From: Gibbula magus
Taxonomy: Eukaryota > Mollusca > Gastropoda > Trochida > Trochidae
DNA length: 64,000 nucleotides
Direction of reading: 5' to 3'
Assembly (NCBI GenBank): GCA_936450465.1
Contig: OW388298.1
Coordinates: forward strand, 11,886,163 to 11,950,162
Shown here: in pieces, positions 24,680 to 34,460 of the stretch
Position numbering within the stretch: position 1 is the first letter of the stretch
How the letters are laid out: the number at the start of each line of letters is the position of its first letter
Program-made: the position numbers and the translations under genes
Notes under the pieces: model-generated
Told to the model about the DNA's origin: nothing
What the model saw: the letters and a program-made list of their open reading frames with translations, nothing else
Database searches by the model: none

Positions 24680-25717
24680 AACTACATAAGTTATTCTCAG
24701 ACGTCTATTATCCATGAGGGATTATTTCTTCTTTTCGTTTCTTACTGCAGATGAAGTCTTCATCCTGTGGTATTTCATTTCTTTTGTTTTTTGTTTGTTA
24801 TTTTGTTGACAACTGTTGTGAAAAACCTTATTTGAACTCAAAAAAGAACATTGTTTTTCTTGTCACGTTTATAACACTACTCAGTGTTACAGTCACACTA
24901 AGTAACTTGTCGTTACTAGTGTACTTTGTACATACATTTTTCAGCACATTTTGTCATCGCAAAACTTTATATGAACCCACCCAGCAAAAGATCTTCATCT
25001 TAATGTTTGATAATGATTGATATAATGCAATATAGACAGACGGTGGGTTTATTTGTATGTCAAATTCAAAGCAAATCTGCCTTGAAATTTAGAAAAAACA
25101 GTGTTATACATTTTCGATATTATGTCTTTATTGCAACCATACTTTTCTGTTTATAAGCCTTTTACTTTTAATCTGCGGAGATGTTCACCCACATCCTGGG
25201 CCATTTCAAAACCCCCACCATAAAGTTATACATTTAAATGCGCGGAGCGTTAGAGATAAGTTAGATATACTCCAGGCCGAACTTGAATCATATGATATCA
25301 TTTGCATAACAGAATCATGGTTACATCATGGTATTGATAGCATGAATATAAACATTCCTGGTTTCCATTTACCATTACGGAAAGACAGACAGGGTAGGGG
25401 TGGAGGCGTAGCGGTATATATCAAGAACTACTTAGCTTTTGAGTGTATGAATAGCTTAGATATACTTGCACTTGAAGCTCCATGGGTTAAAATAAGATGT
25501 AAAAAAACGGACCTATCTCATCGGAACATTTTATAGGGCAGATAAAATTGGTGTTTATTTGGACTTGATTGAAGAATCTATTAGTAATGCAGTCGATCTT
25601 GGATTGATAACAATTGTGACTGGTGACTTTAATGAAGATCTTCTTACAACAAATTCCAACAGAATTAATCAAATCAAACTTATAAATGGGTTATCTCAAA
25701 TAATAACTTACCCTACA
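24460..25717 (+). mobile_element. LINE fragment, tandem copy 2
   Basis: Nearly identical to copy 1, including the same frameshift in the endonuclease and the same junction (CCCTACAAGATGTTGAGC). It differs mainly in having a longer TA tract (about 24625-24669). It has the 89-codon frame at 24751-25020 and the endonuclease part from about 25170. Confidence 0.85.
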
Positions 25718-25880
25718 AGATGTTGAGCATTACAACATGCTATTGTTTTTGTTCATACATAAATATGCAATCTTCCAAATGTTAACCATACTTGAAAAGA
25801 CCGATATAAGGGTCGAAATGAGCTCATCGTATTGTATTAAAGAAGATTGATCCAGTCAAAACCATCTGATGTTTACTCTT

Positions 25881-25931
<51 letters not shown>

Positions 25932-27557
25932 AACTACATAAGTTATTCTCAGACGTCTATTATCCATGAGGGATTATTTCTTCTTTTCGTTTCTTACTGC
26001 AGATGAAGTCTTCATCCTGTGGTATTTCATTTATTTTGTTTTTTGTTTGTTATTTTGTTGACAACTGTTGTAAAAAACCTTATTTGAACTCAAAAAAGAA
26101 CATTGTTTTTCTTGTCACGTTTATAACACTACTCAGTGTTACAGTCACACTAAGTAACTTGTCGTTACTAGTGTACTTTGTACATACATTTTTCAGCACA
26201 TTTTGTCATCGCAAAACTTTATATGAACCCACCCAGCAAAAGATCTTCATCTTAATGTTTGATAATGATTGATATAATGCAATATAGACAGACGGTGGGT
26301 TTATTTGTATGTCAAATTCAAAGCAAATCTGCCTTGAAATTTAGAAAAAACAGTGTTATACATTTTCGATATTATGTCTTTATTGCAACCATACTTTTCT
26401 GTTTATAAGCCTTTTACTTTTAATCTGCGGAGATGTTCACCCACATCCTGGGCCATTTCAAAACCCCCACCATAAAGTTATACATTTAAATGCGCGGAGC
26501 GTTAGAGATAAGTTAGATATACTCCAGGCCGAACTTGAATCATATGATATCATTTGCATAACAGAATCATGGTTACATCATGGTATTGATAGCATGAATA
26601 TAAACATTCCTGGTTTCCATTTACCATTACGGAAAGACAGACAGGGTAGGGTGGAGGCGTAGCGGTATATATCAAGAACTACTTAGCTTTTGAGTGTATG
26701 AATAGCTTAGATATACTTGCACTTGAAGCTCTATGGGTTAAAATAAGATGTAAAAAAACGGACCTATCTCATCGGAACATTTTATAGGGCAGATAAAATT
26801 GGTGTTTATTTGGACTTGATTGAAGAATCTATTAGTAATGCAGTCGATCTTGGATTGATAACAATTGTGACTGGTGACTTTAATGAAGATCTTCTTACAA
26901 CAAATTCCAACAGAATTAATCAAATCAAACTTATAAATGGGTTATCTCAAATAATAACTGACCCTACAAGGATTACCCCTACTTCTAGTACCTTGATTGA
27001 TCTTATTTTCGTTTCACATACTGCTTCTGTACTAGAATCCGGTGTACTTGATCCTATATGTAGTGACCATTGCCCTGTGTAGGTTACTTTAAAGGAAAAC
27101 ATAGCAAAAACAGTTTCTTTCAAAAGAAAAATCTATGATTACAACTTAGCTGACATTGAAGCAATCTCTGATGAACTTAGTACCTTCAATTGGAATACAA
27201 TACCTGCCCCCCCATGATATTAATCAAGTAGCAGATCAATTAACGGATAAGATCATAAATTTATGCGATAACCATGTCCCTAATAAGATTGTTACTATCA
27301 GACCAAACGATGCTCCATGGATGAACAATGACACTCGGATATTAATCAGAAAACGCAATCGCATACATAAAATTGCTAAACGGCGCAATTTACCTTCCGA
27401 TTGGGCAAAATTCAGAACGGCAAAACAGTCATACACAGATAAAATTGATACACTAATTAATGAAAAGCATGGAACAAAAATTTGGTGGCGCCTGATACAA
27501 AATTACAAAAAAGGAAAACGTCTAGCACCAAACTGTTTTCAGCAAGTTCTGCGGTGA
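25718..27557 (+). mobile_element. LINE fragment, tandem copy 3, extending further 3'
   Basis: Same layout as copies 1 and 2, with an extra one-base deletion in the GRGGGV codons (near 26650). It continues past the junction through the rest of the endonuclease (DLIFVSHTASVLESGVLDP, then SDHCPV with the catalytic SDH motif, 26985-27080). Next comes the linker before the reverse transcriptase (27156-27557, with IRPNDAPWMNNDTR and FRTAKQSYTDKID). A stop follows SDHCPV, and the frame shifts near 27200. The element ends at about 27557, before any reverse transcriptase motif, against a Tc1-like fragment. It is a CR1/Jockey-like relic. Confidence 0.85.
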
Positions 27558-27561
27558 TCAA

Positions 27562-27632
27562 ACAACGAGGCTGATTGTTATTCATGGCAACATGCTGAAT
27601 GTACAGAGGTATCGTGATGAGATCTTGCTACC
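27562..27632 (+). pseudogene. Tc1-like transposase fragment at the LINE/minisatellite junction
   Basis: The frame TRLIVIHGNMLNVQRYRDEIL matches the stretch RLTLIHGNLNVQRYTDEIL in the Tc1-like relic at 41130-41185. Only about 70 bases remain, between the broken LINE and the 24-bp array. Confidence 0.65.
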
Positions 27633-27637
27633 AATAC

Positions 27638-29790
27638 ACTTCTCCTAACCGTTACCATGACCCTTCTCCTTACCGTTACCATGACACTTCTCCTAACCAT
27701 TACCATGACCCTTCTCCTAACCGTTACCATGACACTTCTCCTAACCGTTACCATGACACTTCTCCTAACCGTTACCATCACCCTTCTCCTAACCGTTACC
27801 ATGACCCTTCTCCTCTGCGTTACCATGACCCTTCTCCTCAGCGTTACCATGACCATTCTCCTAAGCTTTACCATGACCATTCTCCTAACCGTTACCATGA
27901 CCATTCTCCTAACCGTTACCATGACCCTTCTCCTCAGCGTTACCATGACCCTTCTCCTCAGCGTTACCATGATCCTTCTCTGCAGCTTTACCATGACCAT
28001 TCTCCTAACCGTTACCATGACCCTTCTCGTCAGCGTTACCATGACCCTTCTCCTAACCGTTACCATGACCCTTCTCCTCAGCATTCCCATGACCCTTCTC
28101 CTAACTGTTACCATGACCCTTTTCCTAACCGTTACCATGACCCTTCTCCTCAGCGTTACCATGACCCTTCTCCTCAGCGTTACCATGACCATTCTCCTAA
28201 CTGTTACCATGACCATTCTCCTAACCTGTTACCATGACCCTTCTCCTAACCGTTACCATGACCCTTCTCCTCAGCGTTACCATGACCCTTCTCCTCTGAG
28301 TTACCATGACCCTTCTCCTCTGAGTTACCATGACCCTTCCCCTAACCGTTACCAAGACCCTTCTCCTAACCGTTACCATGACACTTCTCCTAACCGTTAC
28401 CATGACACTTCTCCTAACCGTTACCATGACCCTTCTCCTAACCATTACCATGACCCTTCTCCTCTGCGTTACCATGACCCTTCTCCTCAGCTTTACCATG
28501 ACCCTTCTACTTACCGTTACCATGACCCTTCTACTTACCGTTACCATGCCCCTTCTCCTAACCGTTACCTTGACCATTCTCCTAACCGTTACCATGACCC
28601 TTCTTCTAACCGTTACCATGACCCTTCTCCTAACCATTACCATGACCCTTCTCCTCTGCGTTACCATGACCCTTCTCCTCAGCATTACCATGACCATTCT
28701 CCTAACCATTACCATGACACTTCTCCTAACCGTTACCATGACCATTCTCCTCAGCGTTACCATGATCCTTCTCCGCAGCTTAACCATTACCATTCTCCTA
28801 ACCGTTACCATGACCCTTCTTCTAACCGTTACCATGACCCTTCTCCTCAGCGTTACCATGACCATTCTCCTAACCGATACCATGACACTTCTCATAACCG
28901 TTACCATGACCCTTCTCCTTAGCATTACCATGACCCTTCTCCTCAGCGTTACCATGACCATTCTCCTAACCGTTACCATGACCCTTCTCCTCAGCGTTAC
29001 CATGACCCTTCTCCTCAGCATTACCATGACCATTCTCCTAACCGTTACCATGACACTTCTCCTAACTGTTACCATGACCATTCTCCTAACCGTTACCATA
29101 ACCCTTCTCTTCAGTGTTACCATGACTATTCTCCTAACCGTTACCATGACCCTTCTCCTAACCGTTACCATGACCCTTCTTCTAACCGTTACCATGACCC
29201 TTCTTCTAACCGTTACCATGACCATTCTCCTCAGCGTTACCATGACCCTTCTCCTAACTGTTAACATGACCCTTCTCCTCAGCGTTACCATTACCATTCT
29301 CCTAACAGTTACCATGACCCTTCTCCTCAGCATTACCATGACCCTTCTCCTAACCGTTACCATGACCCTTCTCCTAACCGTTACCATGACCCTTCTCCTC
29401 AGCGTTACCATGACACTTCTCCTAACCGTTACCATGACCATTCTCCCCAGCGTTACCATGACCCTTCTCCTCAGCATTACCATGACCATTCTCCTAACCG
29501 TTACCATGACCATTCTCCTCAGCGTAACCATGACCCTTCTCCTCTGCGTTACCATGACCCTTCTCCTAACTGTTACCATGACCCTTCTCCTAACCGTTAC
29601 CATGACCATTTTCCTAACCATTACCATGACCCTTCTCCTCAGCGTTACCATGACCCTTCTCCTAACTGTTACCATGATCATTCTCCTCATCGTTACCATG
29701 ACCCTTCTCCTCTGCGTTACCATGACCCTTCTCCTCTGCGTTACCATGCCCCTTCTCCTAACCGTTACCATGACCCTTCTCCTAACCGTT
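27638..29790. repeat. 24-bp minisatellite, about 90 units
   Basis: The unit CTTCTCCTAACCGTTACCATGACC has variants CAGCGT, CTGCGT, CAGCAT and ACTGTT at the AACCGT position. The period is a multiple of three and three of the six frames of the unit have no stop. Long open frames therefore run through it on both strands, encoding SPNRYHDP, LLLTVTMT or, on the minus strand, VMVTVRRR repeats of up to about 500 residues. One-base changes shift the plus-strand frame near 28230. Treated as non-coding. Confidence 0.95.
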
Positions 29791-29936
29791 ATTGCAGGAA
29801 AGAAAATCATTCCATGGTTTCGCTTTGCATTTGGCTTTACTTTTAAAAGACAATGAGTCAAAATTGGAACAGTATGATTTTAAAGTCCAAAGGTCGCATA
29901 ACATTGATAACATCTTAAATAATTACATTTCACTTT

Positions 29937-30390
29937 TTAAAGGTGCTGTAGCACGTTTTTGGCATATTTTTTTTCTCAAATTTGCCAATTGTCATTAATG
30001 TTTACATAATATATTGTCATGTTAGAAGGTAAAACATAGCATTACACGAACGGATAAGCATGTATCCATAGAAAAAGGTTTTCCCTATTGAAAGAAAATG
30101 GAGCGACGTATAAAGTGACAATAATGTGGAAGTCTTCAGTGTGAGTGTTTAGGTATCGCTACAGCAGTCAGAACACATGGACTACCTTCGAGCCGCTATT
30201 TTATTGTGAACACATTAAAATGGCCGTTTGAAGGGAAATGGGCCCGCATATAGCTTAACCGAAAATGTACATTCGTTTTAGAACTCTTTTTATTACTTCG
30301 GGAGTATTATCTAGCCATTGGTAACATTTATTTACCTTTACGTGAGATCACTTTATTTAATTCAGAAAAACATGCTACAGCGCCTTTAAA
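29937..30390. mobile_element. MITE-like element, about 450 bp, AAAGG..GC.GTAGCACGTTTTT ends
   Basis: The terminal inverted repeats 29937-29960 and 30366-30390 match at all but two of 25 positions. A second member with the same ends lies at 53637-53996 in the opposite orientation; both contain a TTTTATTGTGAACAC core. A diverged relic without clear ends lies at about 61360-61545. The target duplication is probably TA or TTTAAA. No coding capacity is seen. Confidence 0.75.
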
Positions 30391-30766
30391 ATAAATATTC
30401 ACTAAAATGTCACGTACAGGTATTCTGTACTAAATGGTTTTAAAACAGCGTTGTTCGTACCCATGTTTGTTTGATCTGACATACAAAAAATCATACCCTG
30501 ATGAATGAAATTGTATGTATGTTTTTGTAAAACATATCTCTATCAATGACATTCCAAATCAACTTGCACTGGTAGTAGTATTTTTATAATTCTGTTTCTA
30601 TCGGACGCTAGTTTATGTTCATGTGCTTCTGGATCTGCATTCGAGATGACCGTCACCATCAATATTTATTATTGTGCATGATCAAAGAAAAACAAAGTAA
30701 CATAATACAGTGTATGATATATACAATATAATAGTTCATCAACAGGTTCGTTAATGCACAAGCTTA
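30391..30766. other. Non-coding segment paralogous to 52300-52585
   Basis: From about 30600 it aligns with 52410-52585 (TGTGCTTCTGG, TCGAGATGACCG, GTTCATCAACAGGTTCGTTA). This links the downstream flanks of P450 copies 2 and 3. No gene is seen. Confidence 0.55.
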
Positions 30767-30896
30767 CACAGGACAAAAAGTGGTGGAATCCGCTTGCCGG
30801 ATCCTTCTGGATTCTTCCGGAATCTTCAGGATCCACCAATATTTGGGAGAGTCCGGAAGGATCCGGCAAATGGATTCCACTACTTTTTGTCCTGTG
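30767..30896. mobile_element. 130-bp foldback MITE with TTA target duplication
   Basis: The ends are inverted repeats (CACAGGACAAAAAGTGGTGG at the left, its near-complement at the right), with complementarity for about 45 bases per arm including GCCGGATCCTTC. The element is flanked by TTA at 30764-30766 and 30897-30899. The paralogous segment at 52581-52590 reads GCTTAATACA with a single TTA and no element, which is an empty site. A TTA target fits PIF/Harbinger-type MITEs. Confidence 0.85.
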
Positions 30897-30899
30897 TTA

Positions 30900-32728
30900 A
30901 TAAATTTAGAATGATATTTTAACATATATTTTGATCGAACAGTTTGACTGTAATACTATTTTATAAACTTGTCGATCTAAATTTAGTGAGATTGGTTACA
31001 GCATATATCGTTATACACAATTTAAGTGCACATCAAACACAAATAACTTTATTGTTTGAAGTTGGACGTGCCTCGTGTACCTGGCTTCACTTTGGAATTC
31101 AAACTGACCGTCGCCAACAATATCATTTACTATTTAGCAAAGATCAGAGAAAAACAAACGGCATAATACAAAGCTTGGTGTATATATAAGCATAAGCAGT
31201 TTATTTAATACAAAAAATAAATGAATTTAAATTGAGAGCTACATAATGCTATCACAGTATTAATATATGTAGATCGCCAATTTGACTTTATTGAGGAGGG
31301 ATGGGACCAAGATATCGAACTTACTTACGATGATATTTTGCTACAACAATTTATTGTTGTGAATAAGTCTCAAAATATACGGATTACGTTGTTTTTGGCA
31401 TAGGCTTATCTGTACACTAACGGGGAGCGTTTAAATTTACTGCAACGCCTTCATAACGGTCATTTTATGACATGCCGCATAACGTTACCATCACCTATAT
31501 TCGCGGTAAATATGTTACTACTTGTGTAATTAGAATTACATGCGTATCTCAAGTAAGTGATGAATTTAAATAGCCTGGTATAATCAACTGATAGGAATGC
31601 ACTCTATGTACTAAGTTCAAATTCTTTCAATGAAAACTAGAAAAACTATAAAAATCAGAATAACCTTAGTAACGAAAGGCACCACTGCAACGCTAGGTCT
31701 AACAACACACCAAGTTTCAGGAAAAATTACTGAATAGATTTTAAGATAGAGGCCGGAAAAGCTTCCCACCCCCATATGCACTAAGTTCAAACTGTTTCCA
31801 TGGAAACCAGACAAAAAATCAGAATAACCAAACTAGCAAAAGGCACCACTCCACCACTAGGTCTAACCACATACCAAGTTTCGTAAAAAAAAATATTGAA
31901 CAGTTTTTGAGATATGGCCTGGAAACGGAAGCATTTCGGAAGGATGGAATAACGGAATTACGGACGGAGGCGAAAACATTATGTCTCCCGCAAAGCTTTG
32001 CGGGCGACATAATGATTACATGGTAGGCCGTCAAAGTTACACTTGAAATCATCAAAACTGCTGTGACGTCAGGTTTTTAAGTAGGTAGGTAATTTAAAAA
32101 TGACTGTCAAGTGATGAAAAACGTTAAATGACCCCCTATTATCATTTCTGAATTCACTTAACCGGACAAATTCATCAGCGTCATTAATTTTCAAAATATT
32201 GATTTGCTATATATCCCCATATGTTATTGAAATGTATCTGAAAGGATTCGGAGTTTATTCGTTGAAAGCGAGCGCTTTATTTAAATCCACCAAATCAGTT
32301 AAAAAATGACATAATTTGCCGACGGGTTATTATTATTAATGCTGATAACTCTTTAAATCGTTCGGCGACCCCCAAATTTTCTTATATTTTTGGATAAAAG
32401 ACATAATATACTTGCTATTTTGAAAAAATAAACGAATTCTAAAATATTTGATTTAAACGTCCCATGGCCATCTTTTCTTTAAATATCAATCTACAGTTTT
32501 AGATTGGTTATTGCGTGCATGCACATATAGACATACAATCCTGCCACTATTCAATATTGTTAACGGAACATATTTAATGTGCATGCTCAGCTTGAAACAG
32601 CTTCGCAGATCGCATAACTAACTTTTACTGCAACCAGTGAGGGTTATGTATCGCTGGACAAGAAAGTGTTCCACTTATGACAGATACGTTTTAGATCACG
32701 TGTGCTTGTTCAGACTCAAAATGAGATA
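30900..32728. other. Non-coding 3' flank of P450 copy 2
   Basis: Parts match 52610-53100 and 54120-54180 near P450 copy 3 (GATCGAACAGTTTGACTG, GCAGATCGCATAACTAAC). No gene is seen apart from the repeat at 31600-32020. Confidence 0.5.
31600..32012. repeat. Diverged 175-190 bp direct repeat ending in a palindrome
   Basis: Two diverged copies start with ACTAAGTTCAAA (about 31609 and 31780) and share AAGGCACCACT, TAGGTCTAAC and CCAAGTTTC. The second ends in a 30-base near-perfect palindrome at 31981-32010 centred on CCCGCAAAGCTTTGCGGG. It is probably the 3' end of an unidentified mobile element. Confidence 0.55.
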
Positions 32729-32731
32729 TGT

Positions 32732-32887
32732 CTGGATACTGTTGAAGATTAGGACACATCTACTCTACAATGTGGGTTCTTCTTCGTAATGTCGTCATTG
32801 GTTATATCTGGATACTGATGAAGATAAGGACACATCTACTCTGCAATTTTGGATCTTCTTTGCACTGCCCTCATCGTGTAAGGCTGG
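32732..32887. repeat. Two 76-bp units at the end of P450 copy 2
   Basis: CTGG marks occur at 32732, 32808 and 32884, each 76 bp apart. The first unit contains CAATGTGGGTTCTTC, close to the marker variant of the 13.7-kb array. The second contains the stop codon of P450 copy 2. This is the unexpanded state of the array beside P450 copy 1. Confidence 0.85.
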
Positions 32888-34353
32888 GGTACAACAAGCG
32901 CACCTATCAGGGGCACCAAGGATGGTGTTGGTTCGTCCTCAGGTTGTAGAAATCTAAAGTTCTGAATCAGAGCAGCAGAGATGAGGAAAAGATCCATATT
33001 TGCAAAAGTTTCACCCGTACACACCCGTCGACCGGTAGAGAAAGGTATGAACGATTCAGGTTTGAAGAAGGCTCCAGATTTGTCCAGGAATCTCTCAGGG
33101 CGGAATAACTCGGGTTCAGGCCATTCCTTAGGATCCATCAACACAGAATCCACGTTTATCATGACTATTGTTCCCTTAGGAATTGTGTACCCCTTAAAGT
33201 TGGTGTCTTCCGCTGTTGCATGGGCTACGCTGAAGGGAACCATATTAGACCTTCGAAGTGTCTCTGCAATCGTTGCTTGAAGATAAGGAAGAATTGGTCT
33301 GTCATTCAATGTTGGAAGATGGTCAACACCAACATTGTCCTTGATTTCTTGAAAGCACTTCTCCTGAACTTCTGGATTGCGGATTAGAAAGAGGAACAGC
33401 CACTTGAAAGCAGTTGTATTCGATGCTGCTCCTGCAATATAGCAATCTCTTATTGTTTGGGAAAAGTTTGCCTTCAGTTCTGAGCCGTCGAGTCCAGCGC
33501 TTTCCCTGTCCTTTATTTCTTTGATGCATGCTGCAACAAAATCCGGAGCCGTTCCGTCGTATTCGTCGTAATGTCGTTGTAACTCTGGCTGTACAAGACA
33601 TTCTTCAAAAAGACGCACATTTTTAAGAAGACTGTCAACACTCCAAGGGGTTCCGGGTACTTTGAAAAGAAATGGAAAAAAATTCAATATTTTCAAATGT
33701 TGGAACAAGGTCACAGCTGTATTTAGAGCGTTGCAAGAGGCTATGAAATTTGCATCGTCAAATTTGAATCTATGTCCAACTATCATCAAGGAAATTGCAT
33801 TAAACGAGGACATAGTGTATGTTTCGGCGAAATCATGTTTCTCCCCAGCTTTGCTTGCAAAGAAATCAAGGACATGTTTGACTTCTTCAATCATTCCAGG
33901 TTCCATGGTTTTACGCCCATATCCAAACTCTTTCAAGGCTTTGGAGGTGAATTGACGCTGCGACTTCCAGGTCGACCCTGATGAACCTACAATTCCTCGC
34001 CCTTGAAATATTATTTTTGACAAGGCAAGGTTTGGTCTGTCTGAAAATACCTCCATTCCCAAGGCCTCGTTAATAGTGTCAAATCCATTCAGCACAACTG
34101 CCAATTTTGGTCCCAGGGAGAGGCTGAATATGTCGCCGTGCTTCTTACTCCATCGTCCAAATTGGGCTCTTGGATCCTTTTCGAGAGACAGCAGGTTTCC
34201 CAGGATGGGGAATGGTGTGGCAGGGAAGGGAGGTAACCCAGACGGACGTCTTATACAAAGATACATTAGAAGAGGTACTGCGATCGCTAACAGAATGGTG
34301 AAAAGGTTAAGTCCAATTTCCACTCCGAAAACTGTGAGATCCACGATAGTCAT
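32836..34353 (-). CDS. Cytochrome P450, CYP2 clan, copy 2
   Basis: A 505-residue, single-exon coding region differing from copy 1 at about 45 positions, with the same architecture: ER anchor (13-34), PPFP hinge, W129xxxR133, ExxR at 364-367, RPERF at 418-422 and FSTGRRVCTG around Cys445. The I-helix reads AGAAS (307-311). The acidic residue is Ala310, and the conserved threonine that helps protonate the iron-bound oxygen is Ser311, so altered catalysis is possible. The frame is intact and nothing indicates a pseudogene. Start context and 5' leader match copy 1. Downstream the gene has only two 76-bp units. It most likely acts on small lipophilic compounds like other CYP2 enzymes, which is family knowledge rather than sequence proof. 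Confidence 0.95.
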   Translation of the reverse strand: MTIVDLTVFGVEIGLNLFTILLAIAVPLLMYLCIRRPSGLPPFPATPFPILGNLLSLEKDPRAQFGRWSKKHGDIFSLSLGPKLAVVLNGFDTINEALGMEVFSDRPNLALSKIIFQGRGIVGSSGSTWKSQRQFTSKALKEFGYGRKTMEPGMIEEVKHVLDFFASKAGEKHDFAETYTMSSFNAISLMIVGHRFKFDDANFIASCNALNTAVTLFQHLKILNFFPFLFKVPGTPWSVDSLLKNVRLFEECLVQPELQRHYDEYDGTAPDFVAACIKEIKDRESAGLDGSELKANFSQTIRDCYIAGAASNTTAFKWLFLFLIRNPEVQEKCFQEIKDNVGVDHLPTLNDRPILPYLQATIAETLRRSNMVPFSVAHATAEDTNFKGYTIPKGTIVMINVDSVLMDPKEWPEPELFRPERFLDKSGAFFKPESFIPFSTGRRVCTGETFANMDLFLISAALIQNFRFLQPEDEPTPSLVPLIGALVVPQPYTMRAVQRRSKIAE

Positions 34354-34460
34354 CTTGGTAAACAGATCGCACTTGTGTTTGTTTTGATAAATGACGACTT
34401 AAGTGACGATGTTAATACCAATTCTTCTGGTGCTCTTTTCCTCGATTATCTTGATATTCT
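34354..34460 (-). promoter_or_regulatory. 5' UTR of P450 copy 2 exon with splice acceptor
   Basis: On the minus strand a pyrimidine tract and TTTCAG precede the exon; the AG is at 34459-34460 and the leader is 105 bases long. It has one 12-base GTGACGACTTAA unit fewer than copy 1. There is no upstream ATG. Confidence 0.6.

Noticed and set aside
23494..26272. The 89-codon hydrophobic frame as a host membrane protein
   Set aside because: It lies in the 5' part of the LINE fragment and is repeated with it three times. More likely part of the element or its leader.
27578..29861. Open frames of 212-546 codons through the 24-bp array on both strands
   Set aside because: All are explained by a stop-free unit whose length is a multiple of three. 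Only repeat-encoded residues are present, and three frames are open at once.
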